DNA of 64,000 bases from Haemaphysalis longicornis (lineage: Eukaryota; Arthropoda; Arachnida; Ixodida; Ixodidae): assembly GCA_013339765.2 (NCBI GenBank), contig CM023448.1:285254817-285318816 (forward strand). Reading direction: 5' to 3'. Numbering within the stretch: position 1 is the stretch's first letter; the number at the start of each line of letters is the position of its first letter. The position numbers and the translations under genes are program-made. The notes under the pieces are model-generated. The model was given only the letters and a program-made list of their open reading frames with translations. It was not told the origin of the DNA and made no database searches. This document shows positions 34,691-46,990 of this stretch, in pieces.

Positions 34691-36940
34691 CATGGTAGAC
34701 AGCTTAGGAAACATACCGATTAGACGTCTAGAGCAATAATAATTATAACGGCGCAACGGCCGCCGTCGCACACGAAGACACTGTAGTAGGCATCTCAAAG
34801 AAAAAGATGTTCAAGTAACAAAGGGAGAAGTAGTAGCTACACAGAACGATAGGAGGCGTCCCGTCTCTCTCTCGCATTTCAACATTGATACCGAAATTTT
34901 CTTGCGCCAAAGAATATCCTCTAAGCACGAACTTCTGTTCTCTCTACTCTGCCACTTGACCTCTGCGAGAGAGAGGGGGTGGGGAATAGTTTAACGGCGC
35001 GCACTGAGACGTCAGGGGCAAGAGAAGGAACGCAACAACCCGCGACTCGATGAAGGCCCTGAATATCAAGGTTTACACTCGAATACCACATCATACGAGG
35101 CTCGTCAATGAAGCTCGCTCCATGCTCGGCCCAAGGAACGTGGACATCGCCAAACTGACCCGAATGTATGCATGGAAGCGTTTCTTCCTCGGTCTCCGAA
35201 GAGTTTAGCAAGTTACCGATAGCCAAGACGTGATCTCGTAAAACCCTTACCGAAAAGCGGCAGCCTCAAGTCTGGGTCAGCCTCCCTGCCAGCGCAAGAA
35301 CGACGCCCATCGTTCGTCACGTGCACGCTCCACCGTCCAGCGACCCGGCCGTACGGAGGCGGTCTCCAACCGAAAGACACCGCCCGCAGGAGTATGCTTC
35401 TGCTAAAAGTCATCGAAAACAAAAAGAGGGCGCATAAGCACCTGACCAACGCCACCCCGAAGAGCTGCACCGGTAGTGGAAAAGCGAATCAACTAAACTG
35501 AAGAACCAACATCGGCCCGTACTCTATCACAGCAGAACCAGCGAGTGTCGAGGCGTGATTCAAAGTAATGCCACGGATGATGCTGTCGTCCAAGTTTGAA
35601 CGGAAAAATGCTTTCCAAAGCCTAAGCTCCACACCGGACCGCATGTTTGTGAGCGGACGGCGCCTAACTTATGGTAAAAGAGGTGTACCTGGTGATAGTG
35701 GAAATATGACTGTACCGCCACTTACATCACCCGTACTGCACACATCCGACAGCAGCTTTCATAGGCTCAGCTCAGTCTTTCACAAGCGAAGTGCAAGCTA
35801 CAAGTTCCCCACTTCTCAACTTAAATGGCACCGTAGGTCTTCGGTCGAGCCCAAGACCTGGGTAGGCGCCCATAACGAGGTGATAGAAACATCTACTTCA
35901 CTGAAGAATGAAACTATGTCTAAAACAACCATTGGGGGCTCATCTTGCCAGACTTAAGGAGACAGGAGGATATCAGGATGTCAAACGACAGCAAGACCTC
36001 CTGTGTCTCTAAGGACACTGCTCAGTAGTGGGAAGGCATTGGAACTCTGGAAGAGTGGTAGCATAGTTCGGCCAAAGGGAGGAAAGCAAACATCACCAGA
36101 AACGTTTCGGTTGAACTCCCGGGCATTTCAATGAAGTCTTCAGACAGCATAAAGAAGCTCCAGCATAAATGCCTCCAGAAATGTACAAAGCTAGCTTCCT
36201 AAATAAGTGAGAGCCAATTCCTCAGTAAGTGAGAGCAGCAGCCCGGGCTCATTTAGAAACGTTGCGGCTGTTCAAGAGGAAGGAACTAATTCTAGGGAAC
36301 CATTTGGCTTTACAAACTCACGGACGGACTTTACAAACCATAGTTCACTCCAGTTCACCCTGTATCACCGCTATATCAAGGTAACAAGGTGATGATTAGG
36401 TGGATTTAACCATTCCGCACTTTGAACACACCCCAATGAAAGGCCACAGAGGAAAAGGACAACATAGGCCAGTGAATGAGGTGGCATCTCCTTCCGGCAA
36501 GACAGCCAAGGCAGACTCGATGACACGTTCGGTTCTGGAGAGTGTTCTTACACCATGACATTACCAAAGTATTACAGAAGTGCGCTCACGGGTGAAGTCT
36601 TGCGAGGGAAATAACTCGTAATTAGAGAAGCGCGCCAGGAAGGAAGATCTGAACCAAGCCGCGAGAAATAGCAACCGATATACCTTTATTCCCAGTACAC
36701 TGCAACAGGCTGTGGAGCTATCTCTTCAAGTACGTGGAAAGCTGCTTTCATGCGGGTTTGTCTCACTTAAAAAGATGGGTGAAGGCTGCCTCGAAAGCGG
36801 TCAAGCCTTTCGATGGCGAGGATGTTGGGACGGAAAATGACGTGGATGTTCGGTGCACCAAGAGACGGGGGGTGGGGGCACTACATTTCCTTGAGATGGG
36901 CACATTCTGCATGTTTCCCATGGGTAGGGGGGAGATATGT
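34691..36940. other. Unassigned stretch with a low stop density
   Basis: Positions 35210-35960 show fewer stops than chance on both strands (129 codons on plus at 35568-35957, 85 codons on minus at 35213-35470). The plus product is Ser/Arg-rich without a domain I know. The block at 34795-34900 resembles 36945-37030 in the same orientation (TTCAAGTAACAAAGGGAGAAG against TTCAAGTAATAAAG, then a GA-rich piece, GAACGAT or GGACGAT, then CTTCTCT-like text). The region may thus be a decayed retroelement between two old repeats; this is only a guess. Confidence 0.25.
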
Positions 36941-37040
36941 AGAGAAATAGGTTCAAGTAATAAAGAAAAAAGAAGTAGCACCCCGGGACGATCGGCGGCT
37001 CCCATTGCTTCTCTTCTGCTTGCCCGCAGATGAACTTTAA

Positions 37041-37730
37041 CAAAAGCAAGCCAAACTTTCCTATAAGACCAATATATTATTAAAATAAATACCCGGGATT
37101 TAAAAAAAATAACCAAAAGCAGAAGCACGACTAAAAAATTGCACGAAACGTTGAAATCACAGGCCAAGTTTGTTGCAATATTACTCTGCAAAGAGGTTGC
37201 GCTGGAGTCGTATTGGAGTTTGGCAGCAAGGTAGTCTGCACTATAGCTGACTTAAGGGCGCTATTCTCGCAGCAGCTTAGCTTTGAAACAGGGCTTACCA
37301 TGGTGGACTATCTGCTAAGATGGCAACGTAGCCGTGTGAACGCACCCTGCACCTCGGCAGCGGGTGCCTGCGCGTTCTTTACGTGAGCCAAGTTCCTCGC
37401 CTTTACTTACGCTTACCAGTAGATTCATAAAAGGCATGGGACACAACGAAGAAACGTAGCCTAAAAAGTGACCAAGCTGCTGTAAGAAAACTTCAGCGTG
37501 AAGGCAATCACGCACACTTTCGCACGCAGCGAAGGCGCAAGTGCCGCGGCCAAAATTTGTAGCCTTGTGCATTCTCTTAATGCGGACGATCGAACACTCG
37601 AAAGGCTGTTGCTGGTCTGATATTCTGCCGTTGTTTTTAACAGCGAAGTTGTTGAGCAAAAAGTTTGTGCATTGTGCCCGCAGTTAAAAATACCAAGAAA
37701 ATGCCGAGCGCTCGTGCACGTGTGCCTCGA
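37041..37730. other. Unique non-coding stretch
   Basis: No gene, RNA or repeat recognised. Confidence 0.4.
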
Positions 37731-37732
37731 GT

Positions 37733-38070
37733 GCACGTTCGTCAAGCTAAGCATGCCGACTTAGGGGGATTGGCCAACATTGGCCACACAAAAAAAACTC
37801 CAGCGTTCGCCGTATCGTGGCAACACTTGCTCGGAACGAAAAATACACGTATAGCGTACTCTTGAGCGCGTGTCTCGCGCCAGAAAAAAAGAAAAAACAA
37901 GCACACGTTCGTCAAGCCAAGCATGTACACTTACGGAGATTGGCCAATATTGCAAAAAAAAAAAAAAAAAAACTCCATCGTTCGCCTCGTTTAAGTGTGC
38001 GCGTTCCACTCGTTCGTTCGATTCGTTCGATTCGTTCCATTCGTTCCTCCTCGCGTCGTTCACGATTGCA
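37733..38070 (+). repeat. Two-copy tandem repeat, about 170 bp
   Basis: GCACGTTCGTCAAGCTAAGC at 37731 recurs as GCACACGTTCGTCAAGCCAAG at 37900. The following GATTGGCCAA, A-run and AACTCCA(G/T)CGTTCGCC keep the same order. The second copy runs into a short TTCGTTCGA repeat at 38010-38050. Confidence 0.8.
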
Positions 38071-38157
38071 GCCGATTTGCTTCTTCTTCGCCGTTATCGC
38101 AACAAATATAGAGTAAATGTCGTTGCGGCAGCGAAGAAGGAAATCGGCTGCAATGAT
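38064..38157. repeat. Short hairpin, arms about 40 bp
   Basis: ATTGCAGCCGATTTGCTTCT pairs with AGAAGGAAATCGGCTGCAAT around an AATATAGAGTAAATG loop, with a small bulge. It is not at the end of any element I can define. Confidence 0.65.
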
Positions 38158-38660
38158 GGACTTGAACCGTCGTGATAGTCGTGACGGTTGCTTACAGCTT
38201 CGCTACGTTCAAGTCTTACGCGTTAGTGTGAGGTTCCTGCACTTTCTTGGTTTTATTTTCCAAAGAAGCATCTCGTTTTCAAATGGCCGAAGTATAGGGC
38301 TTGTTAGGAATCAGCTATGTGTGTGCGTCTGGACGCGGTGCTCAAGCTTCTACATTGCGCTGCACGACTGCGCGCTGAGATGCTTTCCCACATAGCATCG
38401 AGGATGGGTGGGAAGGGCCGCTTACGTCGATCATGGGACTCCGAAAATGCGGCTTAGCCATAACCTTTCAAATGGCCGTTGTCGTCGGCAGCGGTGGCTG
38501 GCTCATAACCACCTGCGCTGAAAGAGGCTCCTCCGTTCCCTACCTCTCTTTGGCACCAGAATGCACCGGTCCTGCAGAGCGCATCACGGGGAATGTGCTC
38601 TGTGTTTATACTCTCTAAAGACGATAGTCTTTCTTGGGCCACTTCAACGGGAAAATTTTC

Positions 38661-38722
<62 letters not shown>
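38661..38722. repeat. (GTCT)n microsatellite
   Basis: Fifteen or so perfect CTGT units; frames through it are artefacts. Confidence 0.95.
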
Positions 38723-38723
<1 letters not shown>

Positions 38724-38939
38724 ATTCGATTCAGCCAGCCGGCCAAAGCAACACAGATGCCCCGCAATAGTCTTATATACTCACAGCCAAATCTAAACGT
38801 CCAAGTCCGGTGTTAATGTTCACACTTGCCAACATTGTTGAAAAAGGACAATACATTACGCAAATATCAGGCAGAAAGTCAATATATGAGTGATATTTGC
38901 AGTGTTCCTTCATTGAAAAATATTACGGATGCCTGCTTC

Positions 38940-39182
38940 TTGAGGTACCACGGAAAAAATGGTCCCGGAAAAAATGGTCCCAGTGACAATCTAGGAAAAA
39001 ATGGTCCCATGTCGACGTTTTTCACTTCAAGTTACTCAGATCGGAACGTTTTCGCGGTTTTGACTTTCACACTTCGCGTTTTAGCTACAGGGTCGAGGAA
39101 GAGATGAATTGCTTTTAATATTCTTAAAAGAGACAAGAAATTAACGCCTCTGGAGGCTAATATCTAACAAAGCTAATTGGGT

Positions 39183-39246
<64 letters not shown>

Positions 39247-39807
39247 GGACGGGTGGACGGATGGATGGATGGATGGGCGATGTATACAGATGGATGGATG
39301 AATGGTACAGATAAGCACCAATTTAAAAAATTAATCAAAGTAGTTGGCTGACAAATTCGATTAATTAATTGGTTTGTCATTTGAGGAGGATTAGGAAAAA
39401 ATAGGTAAACCCTTGCCCGTACAGTGCTCTAATACACACTACTGGTTTGAAACATAGAGATGCGCTGAGATTTATGCCTGCCATTTCTGGTTGAGAAGTG
39501 ACCAATGGGAAACATCTGTCGATTAAGCTAGCGTAACGGCAAATTAGTAAATAAATGTGGGAGAGGCAATGAAAGCAACAGAACCAGAATATGGGTAACC
39601 CAAACGTTCATGGTTCGATTAACCACCTTTACTCGAACAACACTACTTTTTCTGGCCTCGGCTTCGGGGACCAATTTTACCGGGACCAACTTTTCCGGGA
39701 CCATTTTTTCCTACCTTGGCTTTTGGATTATTTTTTCCGGGACCATTTCTTCCGGGACCATTTCTTCCGGGACCAATTTTTCTGGGACCATTTTTTCCTA
39801 GACCCGA
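38940..39807. mobile_element. Possible Foldback-like element 2
   Basis: At 38952-39009 the plus strand has three GGAAAAAATGGTCCC units. At 39660-39805 it has about nine reversed units (GGGACCATTTTTTCC and variants). The reversed right end reads GGGTCTAGGAAAAAATGG, beginning with the same nine bases GGGTCTAGG as Foldback-like element 1. The arms are unequal and I found no matching target duplication, so the left boundary is uncertain and the two arrays may not belong to one insertion. No coding sequence is seen between them. Confidence 0.5.
39186..39280. repeat. (CAGA)n and (GGAT)n microsatellite
   Basis: About 60 bp of CAGA pass into GGAC and GGAT units. It lies between the two GGAAAAAATGGTCCC arrays. 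Confidence 0.95.
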
Positions 39808-39965
39808 GGCTAGCGGGCAAGAGAAGGGATGCATTTACTTTCCTGAGGCGCCAGTCGACTATCGTCTTGCGTCGAAATTTCGAACGAAAGGAGCGGATAC
39901 GCGGCCAATTTTTTAGTAGCGTGAGCAATGCCCTGAAAGCCTGAAAGACCGTTGGTGCTTTGGGT

Positions 39966-40020
39966 TATAAATACGCGTTCCCTCGAGAGCCCATCAGAAC
40001 ACCGTCGGCATGAGAGTCAT
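39966..40020 (+). promoter_or_regulatory. Candidate core promoter and mini first exon
   Basis: TATAAATA (39966-39973) is followed by TCAGA at 39994-39998, which puts the A of the initiator 30 bp after the TATA start, the normal arthropod spacing. Fourteen bases on is ATGAGAGTCAT and then GTAAGC, a good splice donor. Some arthropod genes for secreted proteins, such as cuticle proteins, begin with a first exon of about four codons followed by such a donor. I could not find the second exon in the next 2 kb and the leader is very short, so this may be chance. Confidence 0.25.
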
Positions 40021-40524
40021 GTAAGCACAAAAGGGTGCGGCTCTTGTAATCGTCGCTGTTCATCTTGCCATGCAGTAAACCTGTTAAGGTTTGCTCTCGG
40101 CTCTTTGCCGTCAACACCGAGGCAGCTCTCATGCTCGTTTACCGCCTGACGGAAGCGACGGAGCTCGGTACGCCTTCGCATATGCAACAGGCTGCTAAAA
40201 AAGAACCGCCCTAAACTCTTTTCGCATCGGCAGTTTACATTGCGTTTGTTCGGCATTTAGCTGTCGTGAAACAACACGCTTAGACGGTACAGGTACTTTA
40301 GTTTTTTTCACGGTGGTCATATGCTAACGGGAAACGTGAATATTATCCGGGGGCAACAAGGAAATCCCAATAGACGATCTTTGCAATGACCGATAACAAC
40401 TATTAAATCAAACAAACCTGTATCAAGGAAAAATATTGTCTATAACGATGCGCATCAGAGGTGTCACCTAATCATGTGGCCCCACGTACGCTGACGAAGC
40501 GACCGGCTAGCGGGAGTAAAATAG

Positions 40525-41546
40525 GGGTGGTGCACGAAAGCCCATGTTTTCAAAAGCCCCGTCTCATTTGCCCCGCGCCGAAAGACCCGCGGCTTTTGCC
40601 CCGTTTTCGAAAGCCCCCCGCTCATAAGCCCCAGACATATTTTCCCCGTCTCATTTTCAACGTCTCATTTGCCCCGCGCCGATTTCCCCGCGCCGAAAGA
40701 CCCGCTCTTTAAGCACCGTAGCCATAATCTCAGCCCACGCTATTCTACGTATGTTTTGTTTTTCTTTGTAATTTTTCTGTATGGCATATGAAAAGAGACG
40801 TAAAGACGGGAGAACAAAACTAAAGACACAAAAACTTTGACCGAAGCAGCTGGCTCGTCTGATGGTGAATGCTTTCGTCCTCCGAGTTCGTATCTTGAAA
40901 ATATCAATTTAATTAATGATGTCATACATGTTGGCATGACATACTTGTAGTCACGTATGATGAGCGCATCCTGCTCTATTGGGTCTCAATAACCAGCAAA
41001 GAAACGGAATTCATTTGGTGCTGTATATCATGTTCACTCGACGAGGCTGTTGCCCGGCCGAGGTGAATGTCTTGTCCTCTGTTAGTTCATGCTTCCTAAT
41101 TATCAATTAACCAATAATGTTGATCCGTCCGAAGTCGTTTCTTAAAACACACCGATTTCTTTACACTTGAATTTAGCGGTTTACACTCGTTTATTTAGCG
41201 GTCACTGCCATCGCACTTTGAACACGCATATAAATTAGCGCAGCTAAAGGAAGAAGGCATAACGTCCCTGTGCTACTTCGGCAAAGCGGCAGACGCAATC
41301 ATTTTCTTGAGGAGATCGTCAAAACATACTTTACTCTAATTTTAAAAAAATTAGGCACTGAAAAGAAAATGACGTGCCATAATATCGTCCCGGGAGAATG
41401 GTTCGGGGAAACTGGCATCGGGGCTTTTGGCACGCGGGGATTATGACGCGGGGCTACTACTGTTCGCGGGGCATTCGAGGCATGGGTCTAACGTCGCGGG
41501 GCTTTGGCGACGGGGCTTGTGCGCGCGTGGCAATCGTGATACACCC
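40525..41546. mobile_element. Foldback-like element 3 (GGGGCTTTTGGC arrays)
   Basis: The 9-bp direct repeat GTAAAATAG flanks the unit at 40516-40524 and 41547-41555. The termini are inverted: GGGTGGTGCACGAAAGCC on the left, GGGTGTATCACGATTGCC on the reversed right, matching at 13 of 18 positions. Just inside each end is a degenerate minisatellite, CCCC-rich on the left (GCCCCGCGCCGAAAGACCCG, GTCTCATTTGCCCC; to about 40715) and its complement type on the right (GCGGGGCTTTTGGC-like; 41393-41525). No transposase is visible in about 700 bp of interior. Its architecture and duplication length match element 1, while the repeat unit is unrelated. Confidence 0.82.
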
Positions 41547-41555
41547 GTAAAATAG

Positions 41556-42640
41556 GTGCACATGCCATTGATGGGCACGTGCTACGGGTGCAATGCCAGA
41601 CTGCCCCTAAATGTTTTTTCCCTGATGAGTACCATGTCAGCGGTGTAAGTCCGTTAGCGCTTGCTGTATGCGCCAACCGGAAACGATGCTTGAAACCTCC
41701 AGGGCCGCTTATGCCCCGGGGCGGCACCGTAACCTGGCCTTCCGCTCGAAGTCGCGCAATGGCCGCTATTAGCATTCAGGCTGCAAACCGCCGTCCATGA
41801 AGCTGGCGCGCTCGAATGCCGCGTTCTTCCGGCGTTCGGCGTCGCGCTATAGAGTCACTCGCGCTTACGGGCTTTGATTTCTTTCGAGGGAATCGACACA
41901 TGTAATATATTGTGCCCAGATTGCGTACAAACACGACGTGCCGAACGCAATGCCGACTTCGACGGCGGATGCCAGGGCCACGCTATCGCGAGACCCTCAA
42001 TGCGTAGCACTGTCGCGGGTCGTTGTACAAGACGCCCGAACATGCGCCTCGTAAAAAGCGTATATCACACCGCCATCGAAGACGTATATGTTCGATAAGC
42101 CTATATCGGGCAGGAAGCAGCCGCGAGATGAAAAGAGTCAGATCGGAAAGTTGAGGCGTGCTGCTGCGGCGCCCACTCTTTGAATGCGCAATCGGCGACG
42201 GCACGCACGCGAACCCGCTGTTCTTTCTCTCTCGCGATGGCCTCTGCGACGCGATAGGTAAGCTCTCGGGGAACAGCTGTGGAGCTGACGAGGCTGCAAT
42301 ACAAATTTTGAACGCTAATGGAAAGTGCCATAAGAAAGATAGCGAGCTTTATAGGGCTTCACTCATTCGGGATCCGAGGTCGCGGATAAAAAGAAAACAA
42401 TATTCCTCAAGAAGAAAGGTAAACGCGTTTCCGCTGACTTATCAGGCACACTGGGCGTCGACGGATGCCGTTGGGGGCTGCGAGAGCGGTCCTTGAAAAC
42501 AATTCACTTCACGTGCTCGGCAATCATAGCTACGGCTGCCTGACTCTTGAAGTCGCACACGATAATCCCATTAGTGCCGCTTGGCCAAGGACGCAAGCTC
42601 GCAGTGCCTCATGTATTGTACGCGGCGGAAATCATATACT

Positions 42641-42641
<1 letters not shown>
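41556..42641. other. Unique non-coding stretch
   Basis: No recognisable gene; several short overlapping frames on both strands in mildly GC-rich DNA. Confidence 0.4.
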
Positions 42642-42705
<64 letters not shown>

Positions 42706-42772
42706 ATATATATATATATATATAATATATATATATATATAATATATCTATATAGTATATATATATATATAT
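42642..42772. repeat. (CA)n then (TA)n microsatellite
   Basis: About 60 bp of CA pass directly into about 70 bp of interrupted TA. Confidence 0.95.
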
Positions 42773-42885
42773 TAGGGTGTCGAACCGGAACTCAACCCGA
42801 ACCCGAATCGTTACTTTTTAAGCGGCTGAACCCGAACCGGAACTGAACCGAAAAAAAGCAATAACGGTTTCAGGTTCACGACAAA
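42773..42885. repeat. CCGAACC-rich repeat
   Basis: TAGGGTGTCGAACCGGAACT is followed by repeated CCCGAAC, AACCGGAAC and GAACCG words to about 42860. TAGGG-type starts with such words occur at termini of some hAT-type MITEs, but no opposite end was found. Confidence 0.4.
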
Positions 42886-43064
42886 ACGGTCCGACCATCC
42901 AGTTATTGATAACGGATGGTCAGTGTCATTGCGGGCTTCTTTCGTTCACGCACCACCAACTTCGCAATCTCTGTCGTACTTTTCCCCGTCAGATGAATCA
43001 AAACGTTACAAACGCTCACAACATGCTGAAACTTTGATTATTTGATTGATTATTTGTTTTTTTG

Positions 43065-43275
43065 AACGCGCCGACGCTACACTGGCGATGAGGCGCGTGG
43101 TTCCGGATTAATTTTGATCATGTGGGGATCCTTAACGTGCACCGAAATCTCGCACAGACGGGTGTTTTCGCTTTTCGCCTCCGTCAGTAAACCGGCCGCC
43201 GCAGCCGGGAATTGAACCCCCGTCCTTGGGCTCCACAGAACAACGCCATAGCCACAACATGGTGAAGCGACTACG
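43065..43275 (-). mobile_element. tRNA-derived SINE, diverged
   Basis: Minus strand: a mutated tRNA-like head (box B degraded to GGGTTCAATTCC), the body phrase CACCCGTCTGTGCGAGATTTC, GGTGCACGTTAAGGATCC, and a TTGATT-type tail at 43035-43063. Box A is not intact. Confidence 0.78.
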
Positions 43276-43799
43276 GACCAATATTTAAGGTGTATGTTGT
43301 TGGTGGTAGAGCAAGCAGGGCGCAAGGCTGGGCACAAGAAATGTCAAACTCTGTGTATTCTGCACTGACTTTGAAGGACCGACTTTGGCCTTCCCGCGGT
43401 CGCCGGCACAACGGTCACCACGCCCCCCTAGGGGGCCTTTAAAACTTTAAAGGCTCAATTAAACGTTTGCCGCTCTCTCTCCCTCGCTGGGACGGTGCAA
43501 GTGCAATCAGGCCGCGAGATTGTTGAACTGTGTACCAACCAAGGTTCAAGCCCTACATCTGCCTTTGCCTATTTGTAGCACATAAAGGATGTTGAAATTT
43601 TGGTTTTTAAGTACATGCATAATCGTAAGAATTTAAACAACAGCGCCACAAACGGGACACAGGAAGAAAGAGACGCCCACATGTTTGTTATTGGTAAGAG
43701 GCATCGGCTTTATACATGCGAGGCCAACCACACGCAACAAGAAAAAGGGAAAAGTAGGGACAACGGGCCGAAGAAATAAGATTCTTTCACGTACTACAA
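43276..43799. other. Unique non-coding stretch
   Basis: No gene recognised. A short piece near 43640-43685 (GCGCCACAAACGGGACACAG, GAAGAAAGAGACGCCCAC) has the wording of the hairpin arm at 52163-52202 but does not form a hairpin here. Confidence 0.4.
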
Positions 43800-43814
43800 G
43801 GGGATAAGAAAGAG

Positions 43815-44057
43815 ATTGATTGATTGAATATTAGGTTTAACGCGCCGACGGTACACAGGCAATTTGGCGCGCCGTAGTGGAGGGCTCTGGAATAATTTTA
43901 ATCAACTGGAGATCTCTAACGTTCGCCGAAATCTCGAACACACGGGCGTTTTCGCTTTCCCCCTCCATCAGAAAAGCGGCCGCCGCGGTCGGGAATTTAA
44001 CCCGCGTCTTTGTACTCAGCAGCACAACATCTTAGCCACTGAGCCACCGCGGCGGGT
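43815..44057 (-). mobile_element. tRNA-derived SINE
   Basis: Minus strand: ACCCGCCGCGGTGGCTCAGT with box A, then a box B weakened to GGGTTAAATTCC, the standard body and a TTGATTGATTGA-type tail. A likely target duplication is GGGATAAGAAAGAGA at 43801-43815 against GGTATAAGCGAAGAGA at 44058-44073. It is the most complete copy in this part of the window. Confidence 0.85.
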
Positions 44058-44429
44058 GGTATAAGCGAAGAGACGTGTCAATGCGAAATTTCGAGGGTGA
44101 ATTCGAAATTCTAGAGGTTGTGTTCTTTCGAACTGGGAGGTGTGCCCAGCGTTGGGTCCTGAATGTTTGGTTTCGCTGATTTCCACTAGCGTCTTTGGTA
44201 GTCTCGTGTACAGGAAAAGATGCTCTTCAGAGGCGGGTAAAACGTCCTGTTCTGTGCGCGTTTGCGTACGTGCTTTACATGGAATTTTTTTTTTGTTGAA
44301 GGTTTTGTAATGAATGAATGGATTAATTTGTTCATACAGGAGAGGTCGAACGCCTCATGTTGGGGAAGAGGAAGAGGAGAAGAGGGGGGAAATGTTCGCA
44401 GGTGGCGTGGGTTCATTCACCCCGCACAC

Positions 44430-45046
44430 GGACCAATTAGTGAAGGTCATTTGGGGGTAAGTAACTTTCCAAGAGGATCCAATGGTGGCTTGGTGGTGTC
44501 TTTATGTCCGCCTCCCACACGGAACATCTCAAGTCCACTGAAGATGGTTGGCATATTTCGCGAAAGATCAGAGGTTCATGTACGTTTCCTTTTGGTTCTG
44601 CTGTGGCTTAATGCACCCTTCGTATGTGCGGACAAAGTGTGGTTCGTATCTCCACCTTTCTTCATACAGCTCGTCGCATTCCCATATAAGGTGCTTCACG
44701 CTGTGTCTGCTGTTGTGACATATCGTGCATGGACGGTTAGGTGGTGGTGTGGTTATGGTGCCGTCCGGTCTTTCTTGCCGAATCGTCGCATCCATTCCCA
44801 CCTCTCTGTTATGTCTGGCGCGATGGCATAGTCAGTCCGCGTTTTGCAGAGTAGGACTTGTAGGCCCCGCGGAATGTTCAAAGGTTTTGTAATAGGGATG
44901 CAGGCAGCATTCGCTCTTGGTTGTCGCGGTAGCACGCCCGATAACGAAGGTGCCGCAGCCCGTGGCCAGCGGTATTTTTCTGCCGCGTCTTCTTTCACGC
45001 TTGGCTCGCTTGAGACCCTAAATGGACCATGAAAGCGAAGTCCCAC
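44430..45046 (-). pseudogene. Non-LTR retrotransposon C-terminal remnant
   Basis: Two overlapping minus frames share one ancestral protein. The distal frame carries CTICHNSRHSVKHLIWECDE, a C-x2-C and H-x4/5-C zinc-knuckle pattern typical of the end of non-LTR polyproteins after RNase H. It stops at 44568. The upstream frame (to 45046) contains IPRGLQVLLCKTRTDYAIAP, the helical stretch that usually precedes that knuckle. A frameshift near 44780 separates them. The reverse transcriptase is absent. Confidence 0.7.
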
Positions 45047-45087
45047 CTTGCCTTATTTAAAAGAAATACTTCATGTGAAAAAAGAAA

Positions 45088-45860
<773 letters not shown>

Positions 45861-46063
45861 CGTGCCCAGTCCTTAGATTAGGTGTCCGCAAGATATCGTA
45901 GCGAAATATTATGGCTGTAGATACGTCAGGTAACGTAGAAGGCTGCGTCTAGAGTGCCGTCCGACGGTACAATAAGCACTCCACTAAAGCGACGTCCACC
46001 GGCTTTGCGGTTAAAAAATTCCGTGTCTGGCCCTATTTTGCCCTCCATTGACGAAATGTAACG

Positions 46064-46092
46064 TCAACTAACCTAACATAACCTAACAAACA
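46064..46092. repeat. Short telomere-like CCTAA patch
   Basis: The sequence CTAACCTAACATAACCTAAC contains three units close to CCTAA, the complement of the arthropod telomere repeat TTAGG. It is too short to suggest a telomere here. Confidence 0.4.
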
Positions 46093-46259
46093 CAAAAGAT
46101 AATTTAAAACACCAAGAAATGACTCAAGCCATGAAAGGAAGGAAGGAAGAATGTAGAAGAAAGGCAGGAAAGTTAACCTGGCTAGAGCCTAGTTTGCTAT
46201 CCTGCACGTGGGAAAGGGGAAATAGGCAAAAAAGTGAGAGGAAAAAAAAAGAGGAAAAC

Positions 46260-46446
46260 TTCGTTAGTATTAATGATAATTTTCATGGCTTGAGCCGACT
46301 AAGGAACTATTACGTTTTCTACGGGCGACGAACTTGAACACTAGGCTATAGACTGAGAGCCTCCAGTGTCAATCACTGTCAGTGCCTCAGTGCTGGGCAT
46401 ACGTGTCTGCTCAAGCCATGAAAATTATCATTAATACTAACGAAGT
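46260..46446. repeat. Inverted repeat, arms 37 bp
   Basis: TCGTTAGTATTAATGATAAT then TTTCATGGCTTGAGC (46260-46295) is the reverse complement of 46410-46445. The 115-bp loop is unique. The same CAAGCCATGAAA also occurs at 46124. Confidence 0.85.
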
Positions 46447-46660
46447 AAAAATATATCAACAGGTGTAAAGAGAATAACAGGCTAGCCATTGGTACAAAGA
46501 GAAAAATCCCGGGCATTCTCCACTAACGTCAAACCTGAGGAGGGGCCAAGCATGCAGTGTATAAGTGTATTCTTGGCGCCTTGGCGTTTTTGCCTAAGGA
46601 GATAAACCGTTGGGGATAGAAATATACAGCTTTGCTGTAAAAGTTTGTTGTCTTTAAAGC

Positions 46661-46830
46661 ACGAAGCTCTCTAGCGCGAGGCGTAAACGAGTGTCCTGGT
46701 TTTTTTAATAAAAGTACGCGTGCGTTACGAAGCGCTCCAGCTCGAGGCGTAAACGAGTGTTCCGATGTTTTTATAGCCCGCGTTACGTTCTAGCGCGAGG
46801 CGTAAACGAGTTTCCCAGTGTTTTAGTACC
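46661..46830 (+). repeat. Three-copy minisatellite (CGAGGCGTAAACGAG)
   Basis: GAGGCGTAAACGAG starts at 46678, 46744 and 46797, with related GTTACG and TTTTTATA/TTTTTAAT flanks in each unit. Spacing is 66 and 53 bp. Confidence 0.8.
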
Positions 46831-46910
46831 GTGACAACATGAGACGACGATTACGACGACGACGACAGGAGACGCCAACAGCCTTAGCCCCTAAGGGCTT
46901 CGCCCCTAAA

Positions 46911-46990
46911 AAAAAGGATGGCAAGAGTCGAACTCGAACCACCGCCCTTCGTAACAAGAAGGCATGACAGAACCTCTACACAACCGCGGC
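46911..46990 (-). mobile_element. tRNA-like SINE head, worn
   Basis: Minus strand: GCCGCGGTTGTGTAGAGGTT with a box A-like word, then GGTGGTTCGAGTTCGACTCT at the place of box B. The block is about 75 bp, like a tRNA, but no full cloverleaf can be drawn. It could be a SINE head or an old tRNA pseudogene. Confidence 0.45.

Noticed and set aside
46064..46092. Telomere or subtelomere
   Set aside because: Only three imperfect CCTAA units within transposon-rich DNA.
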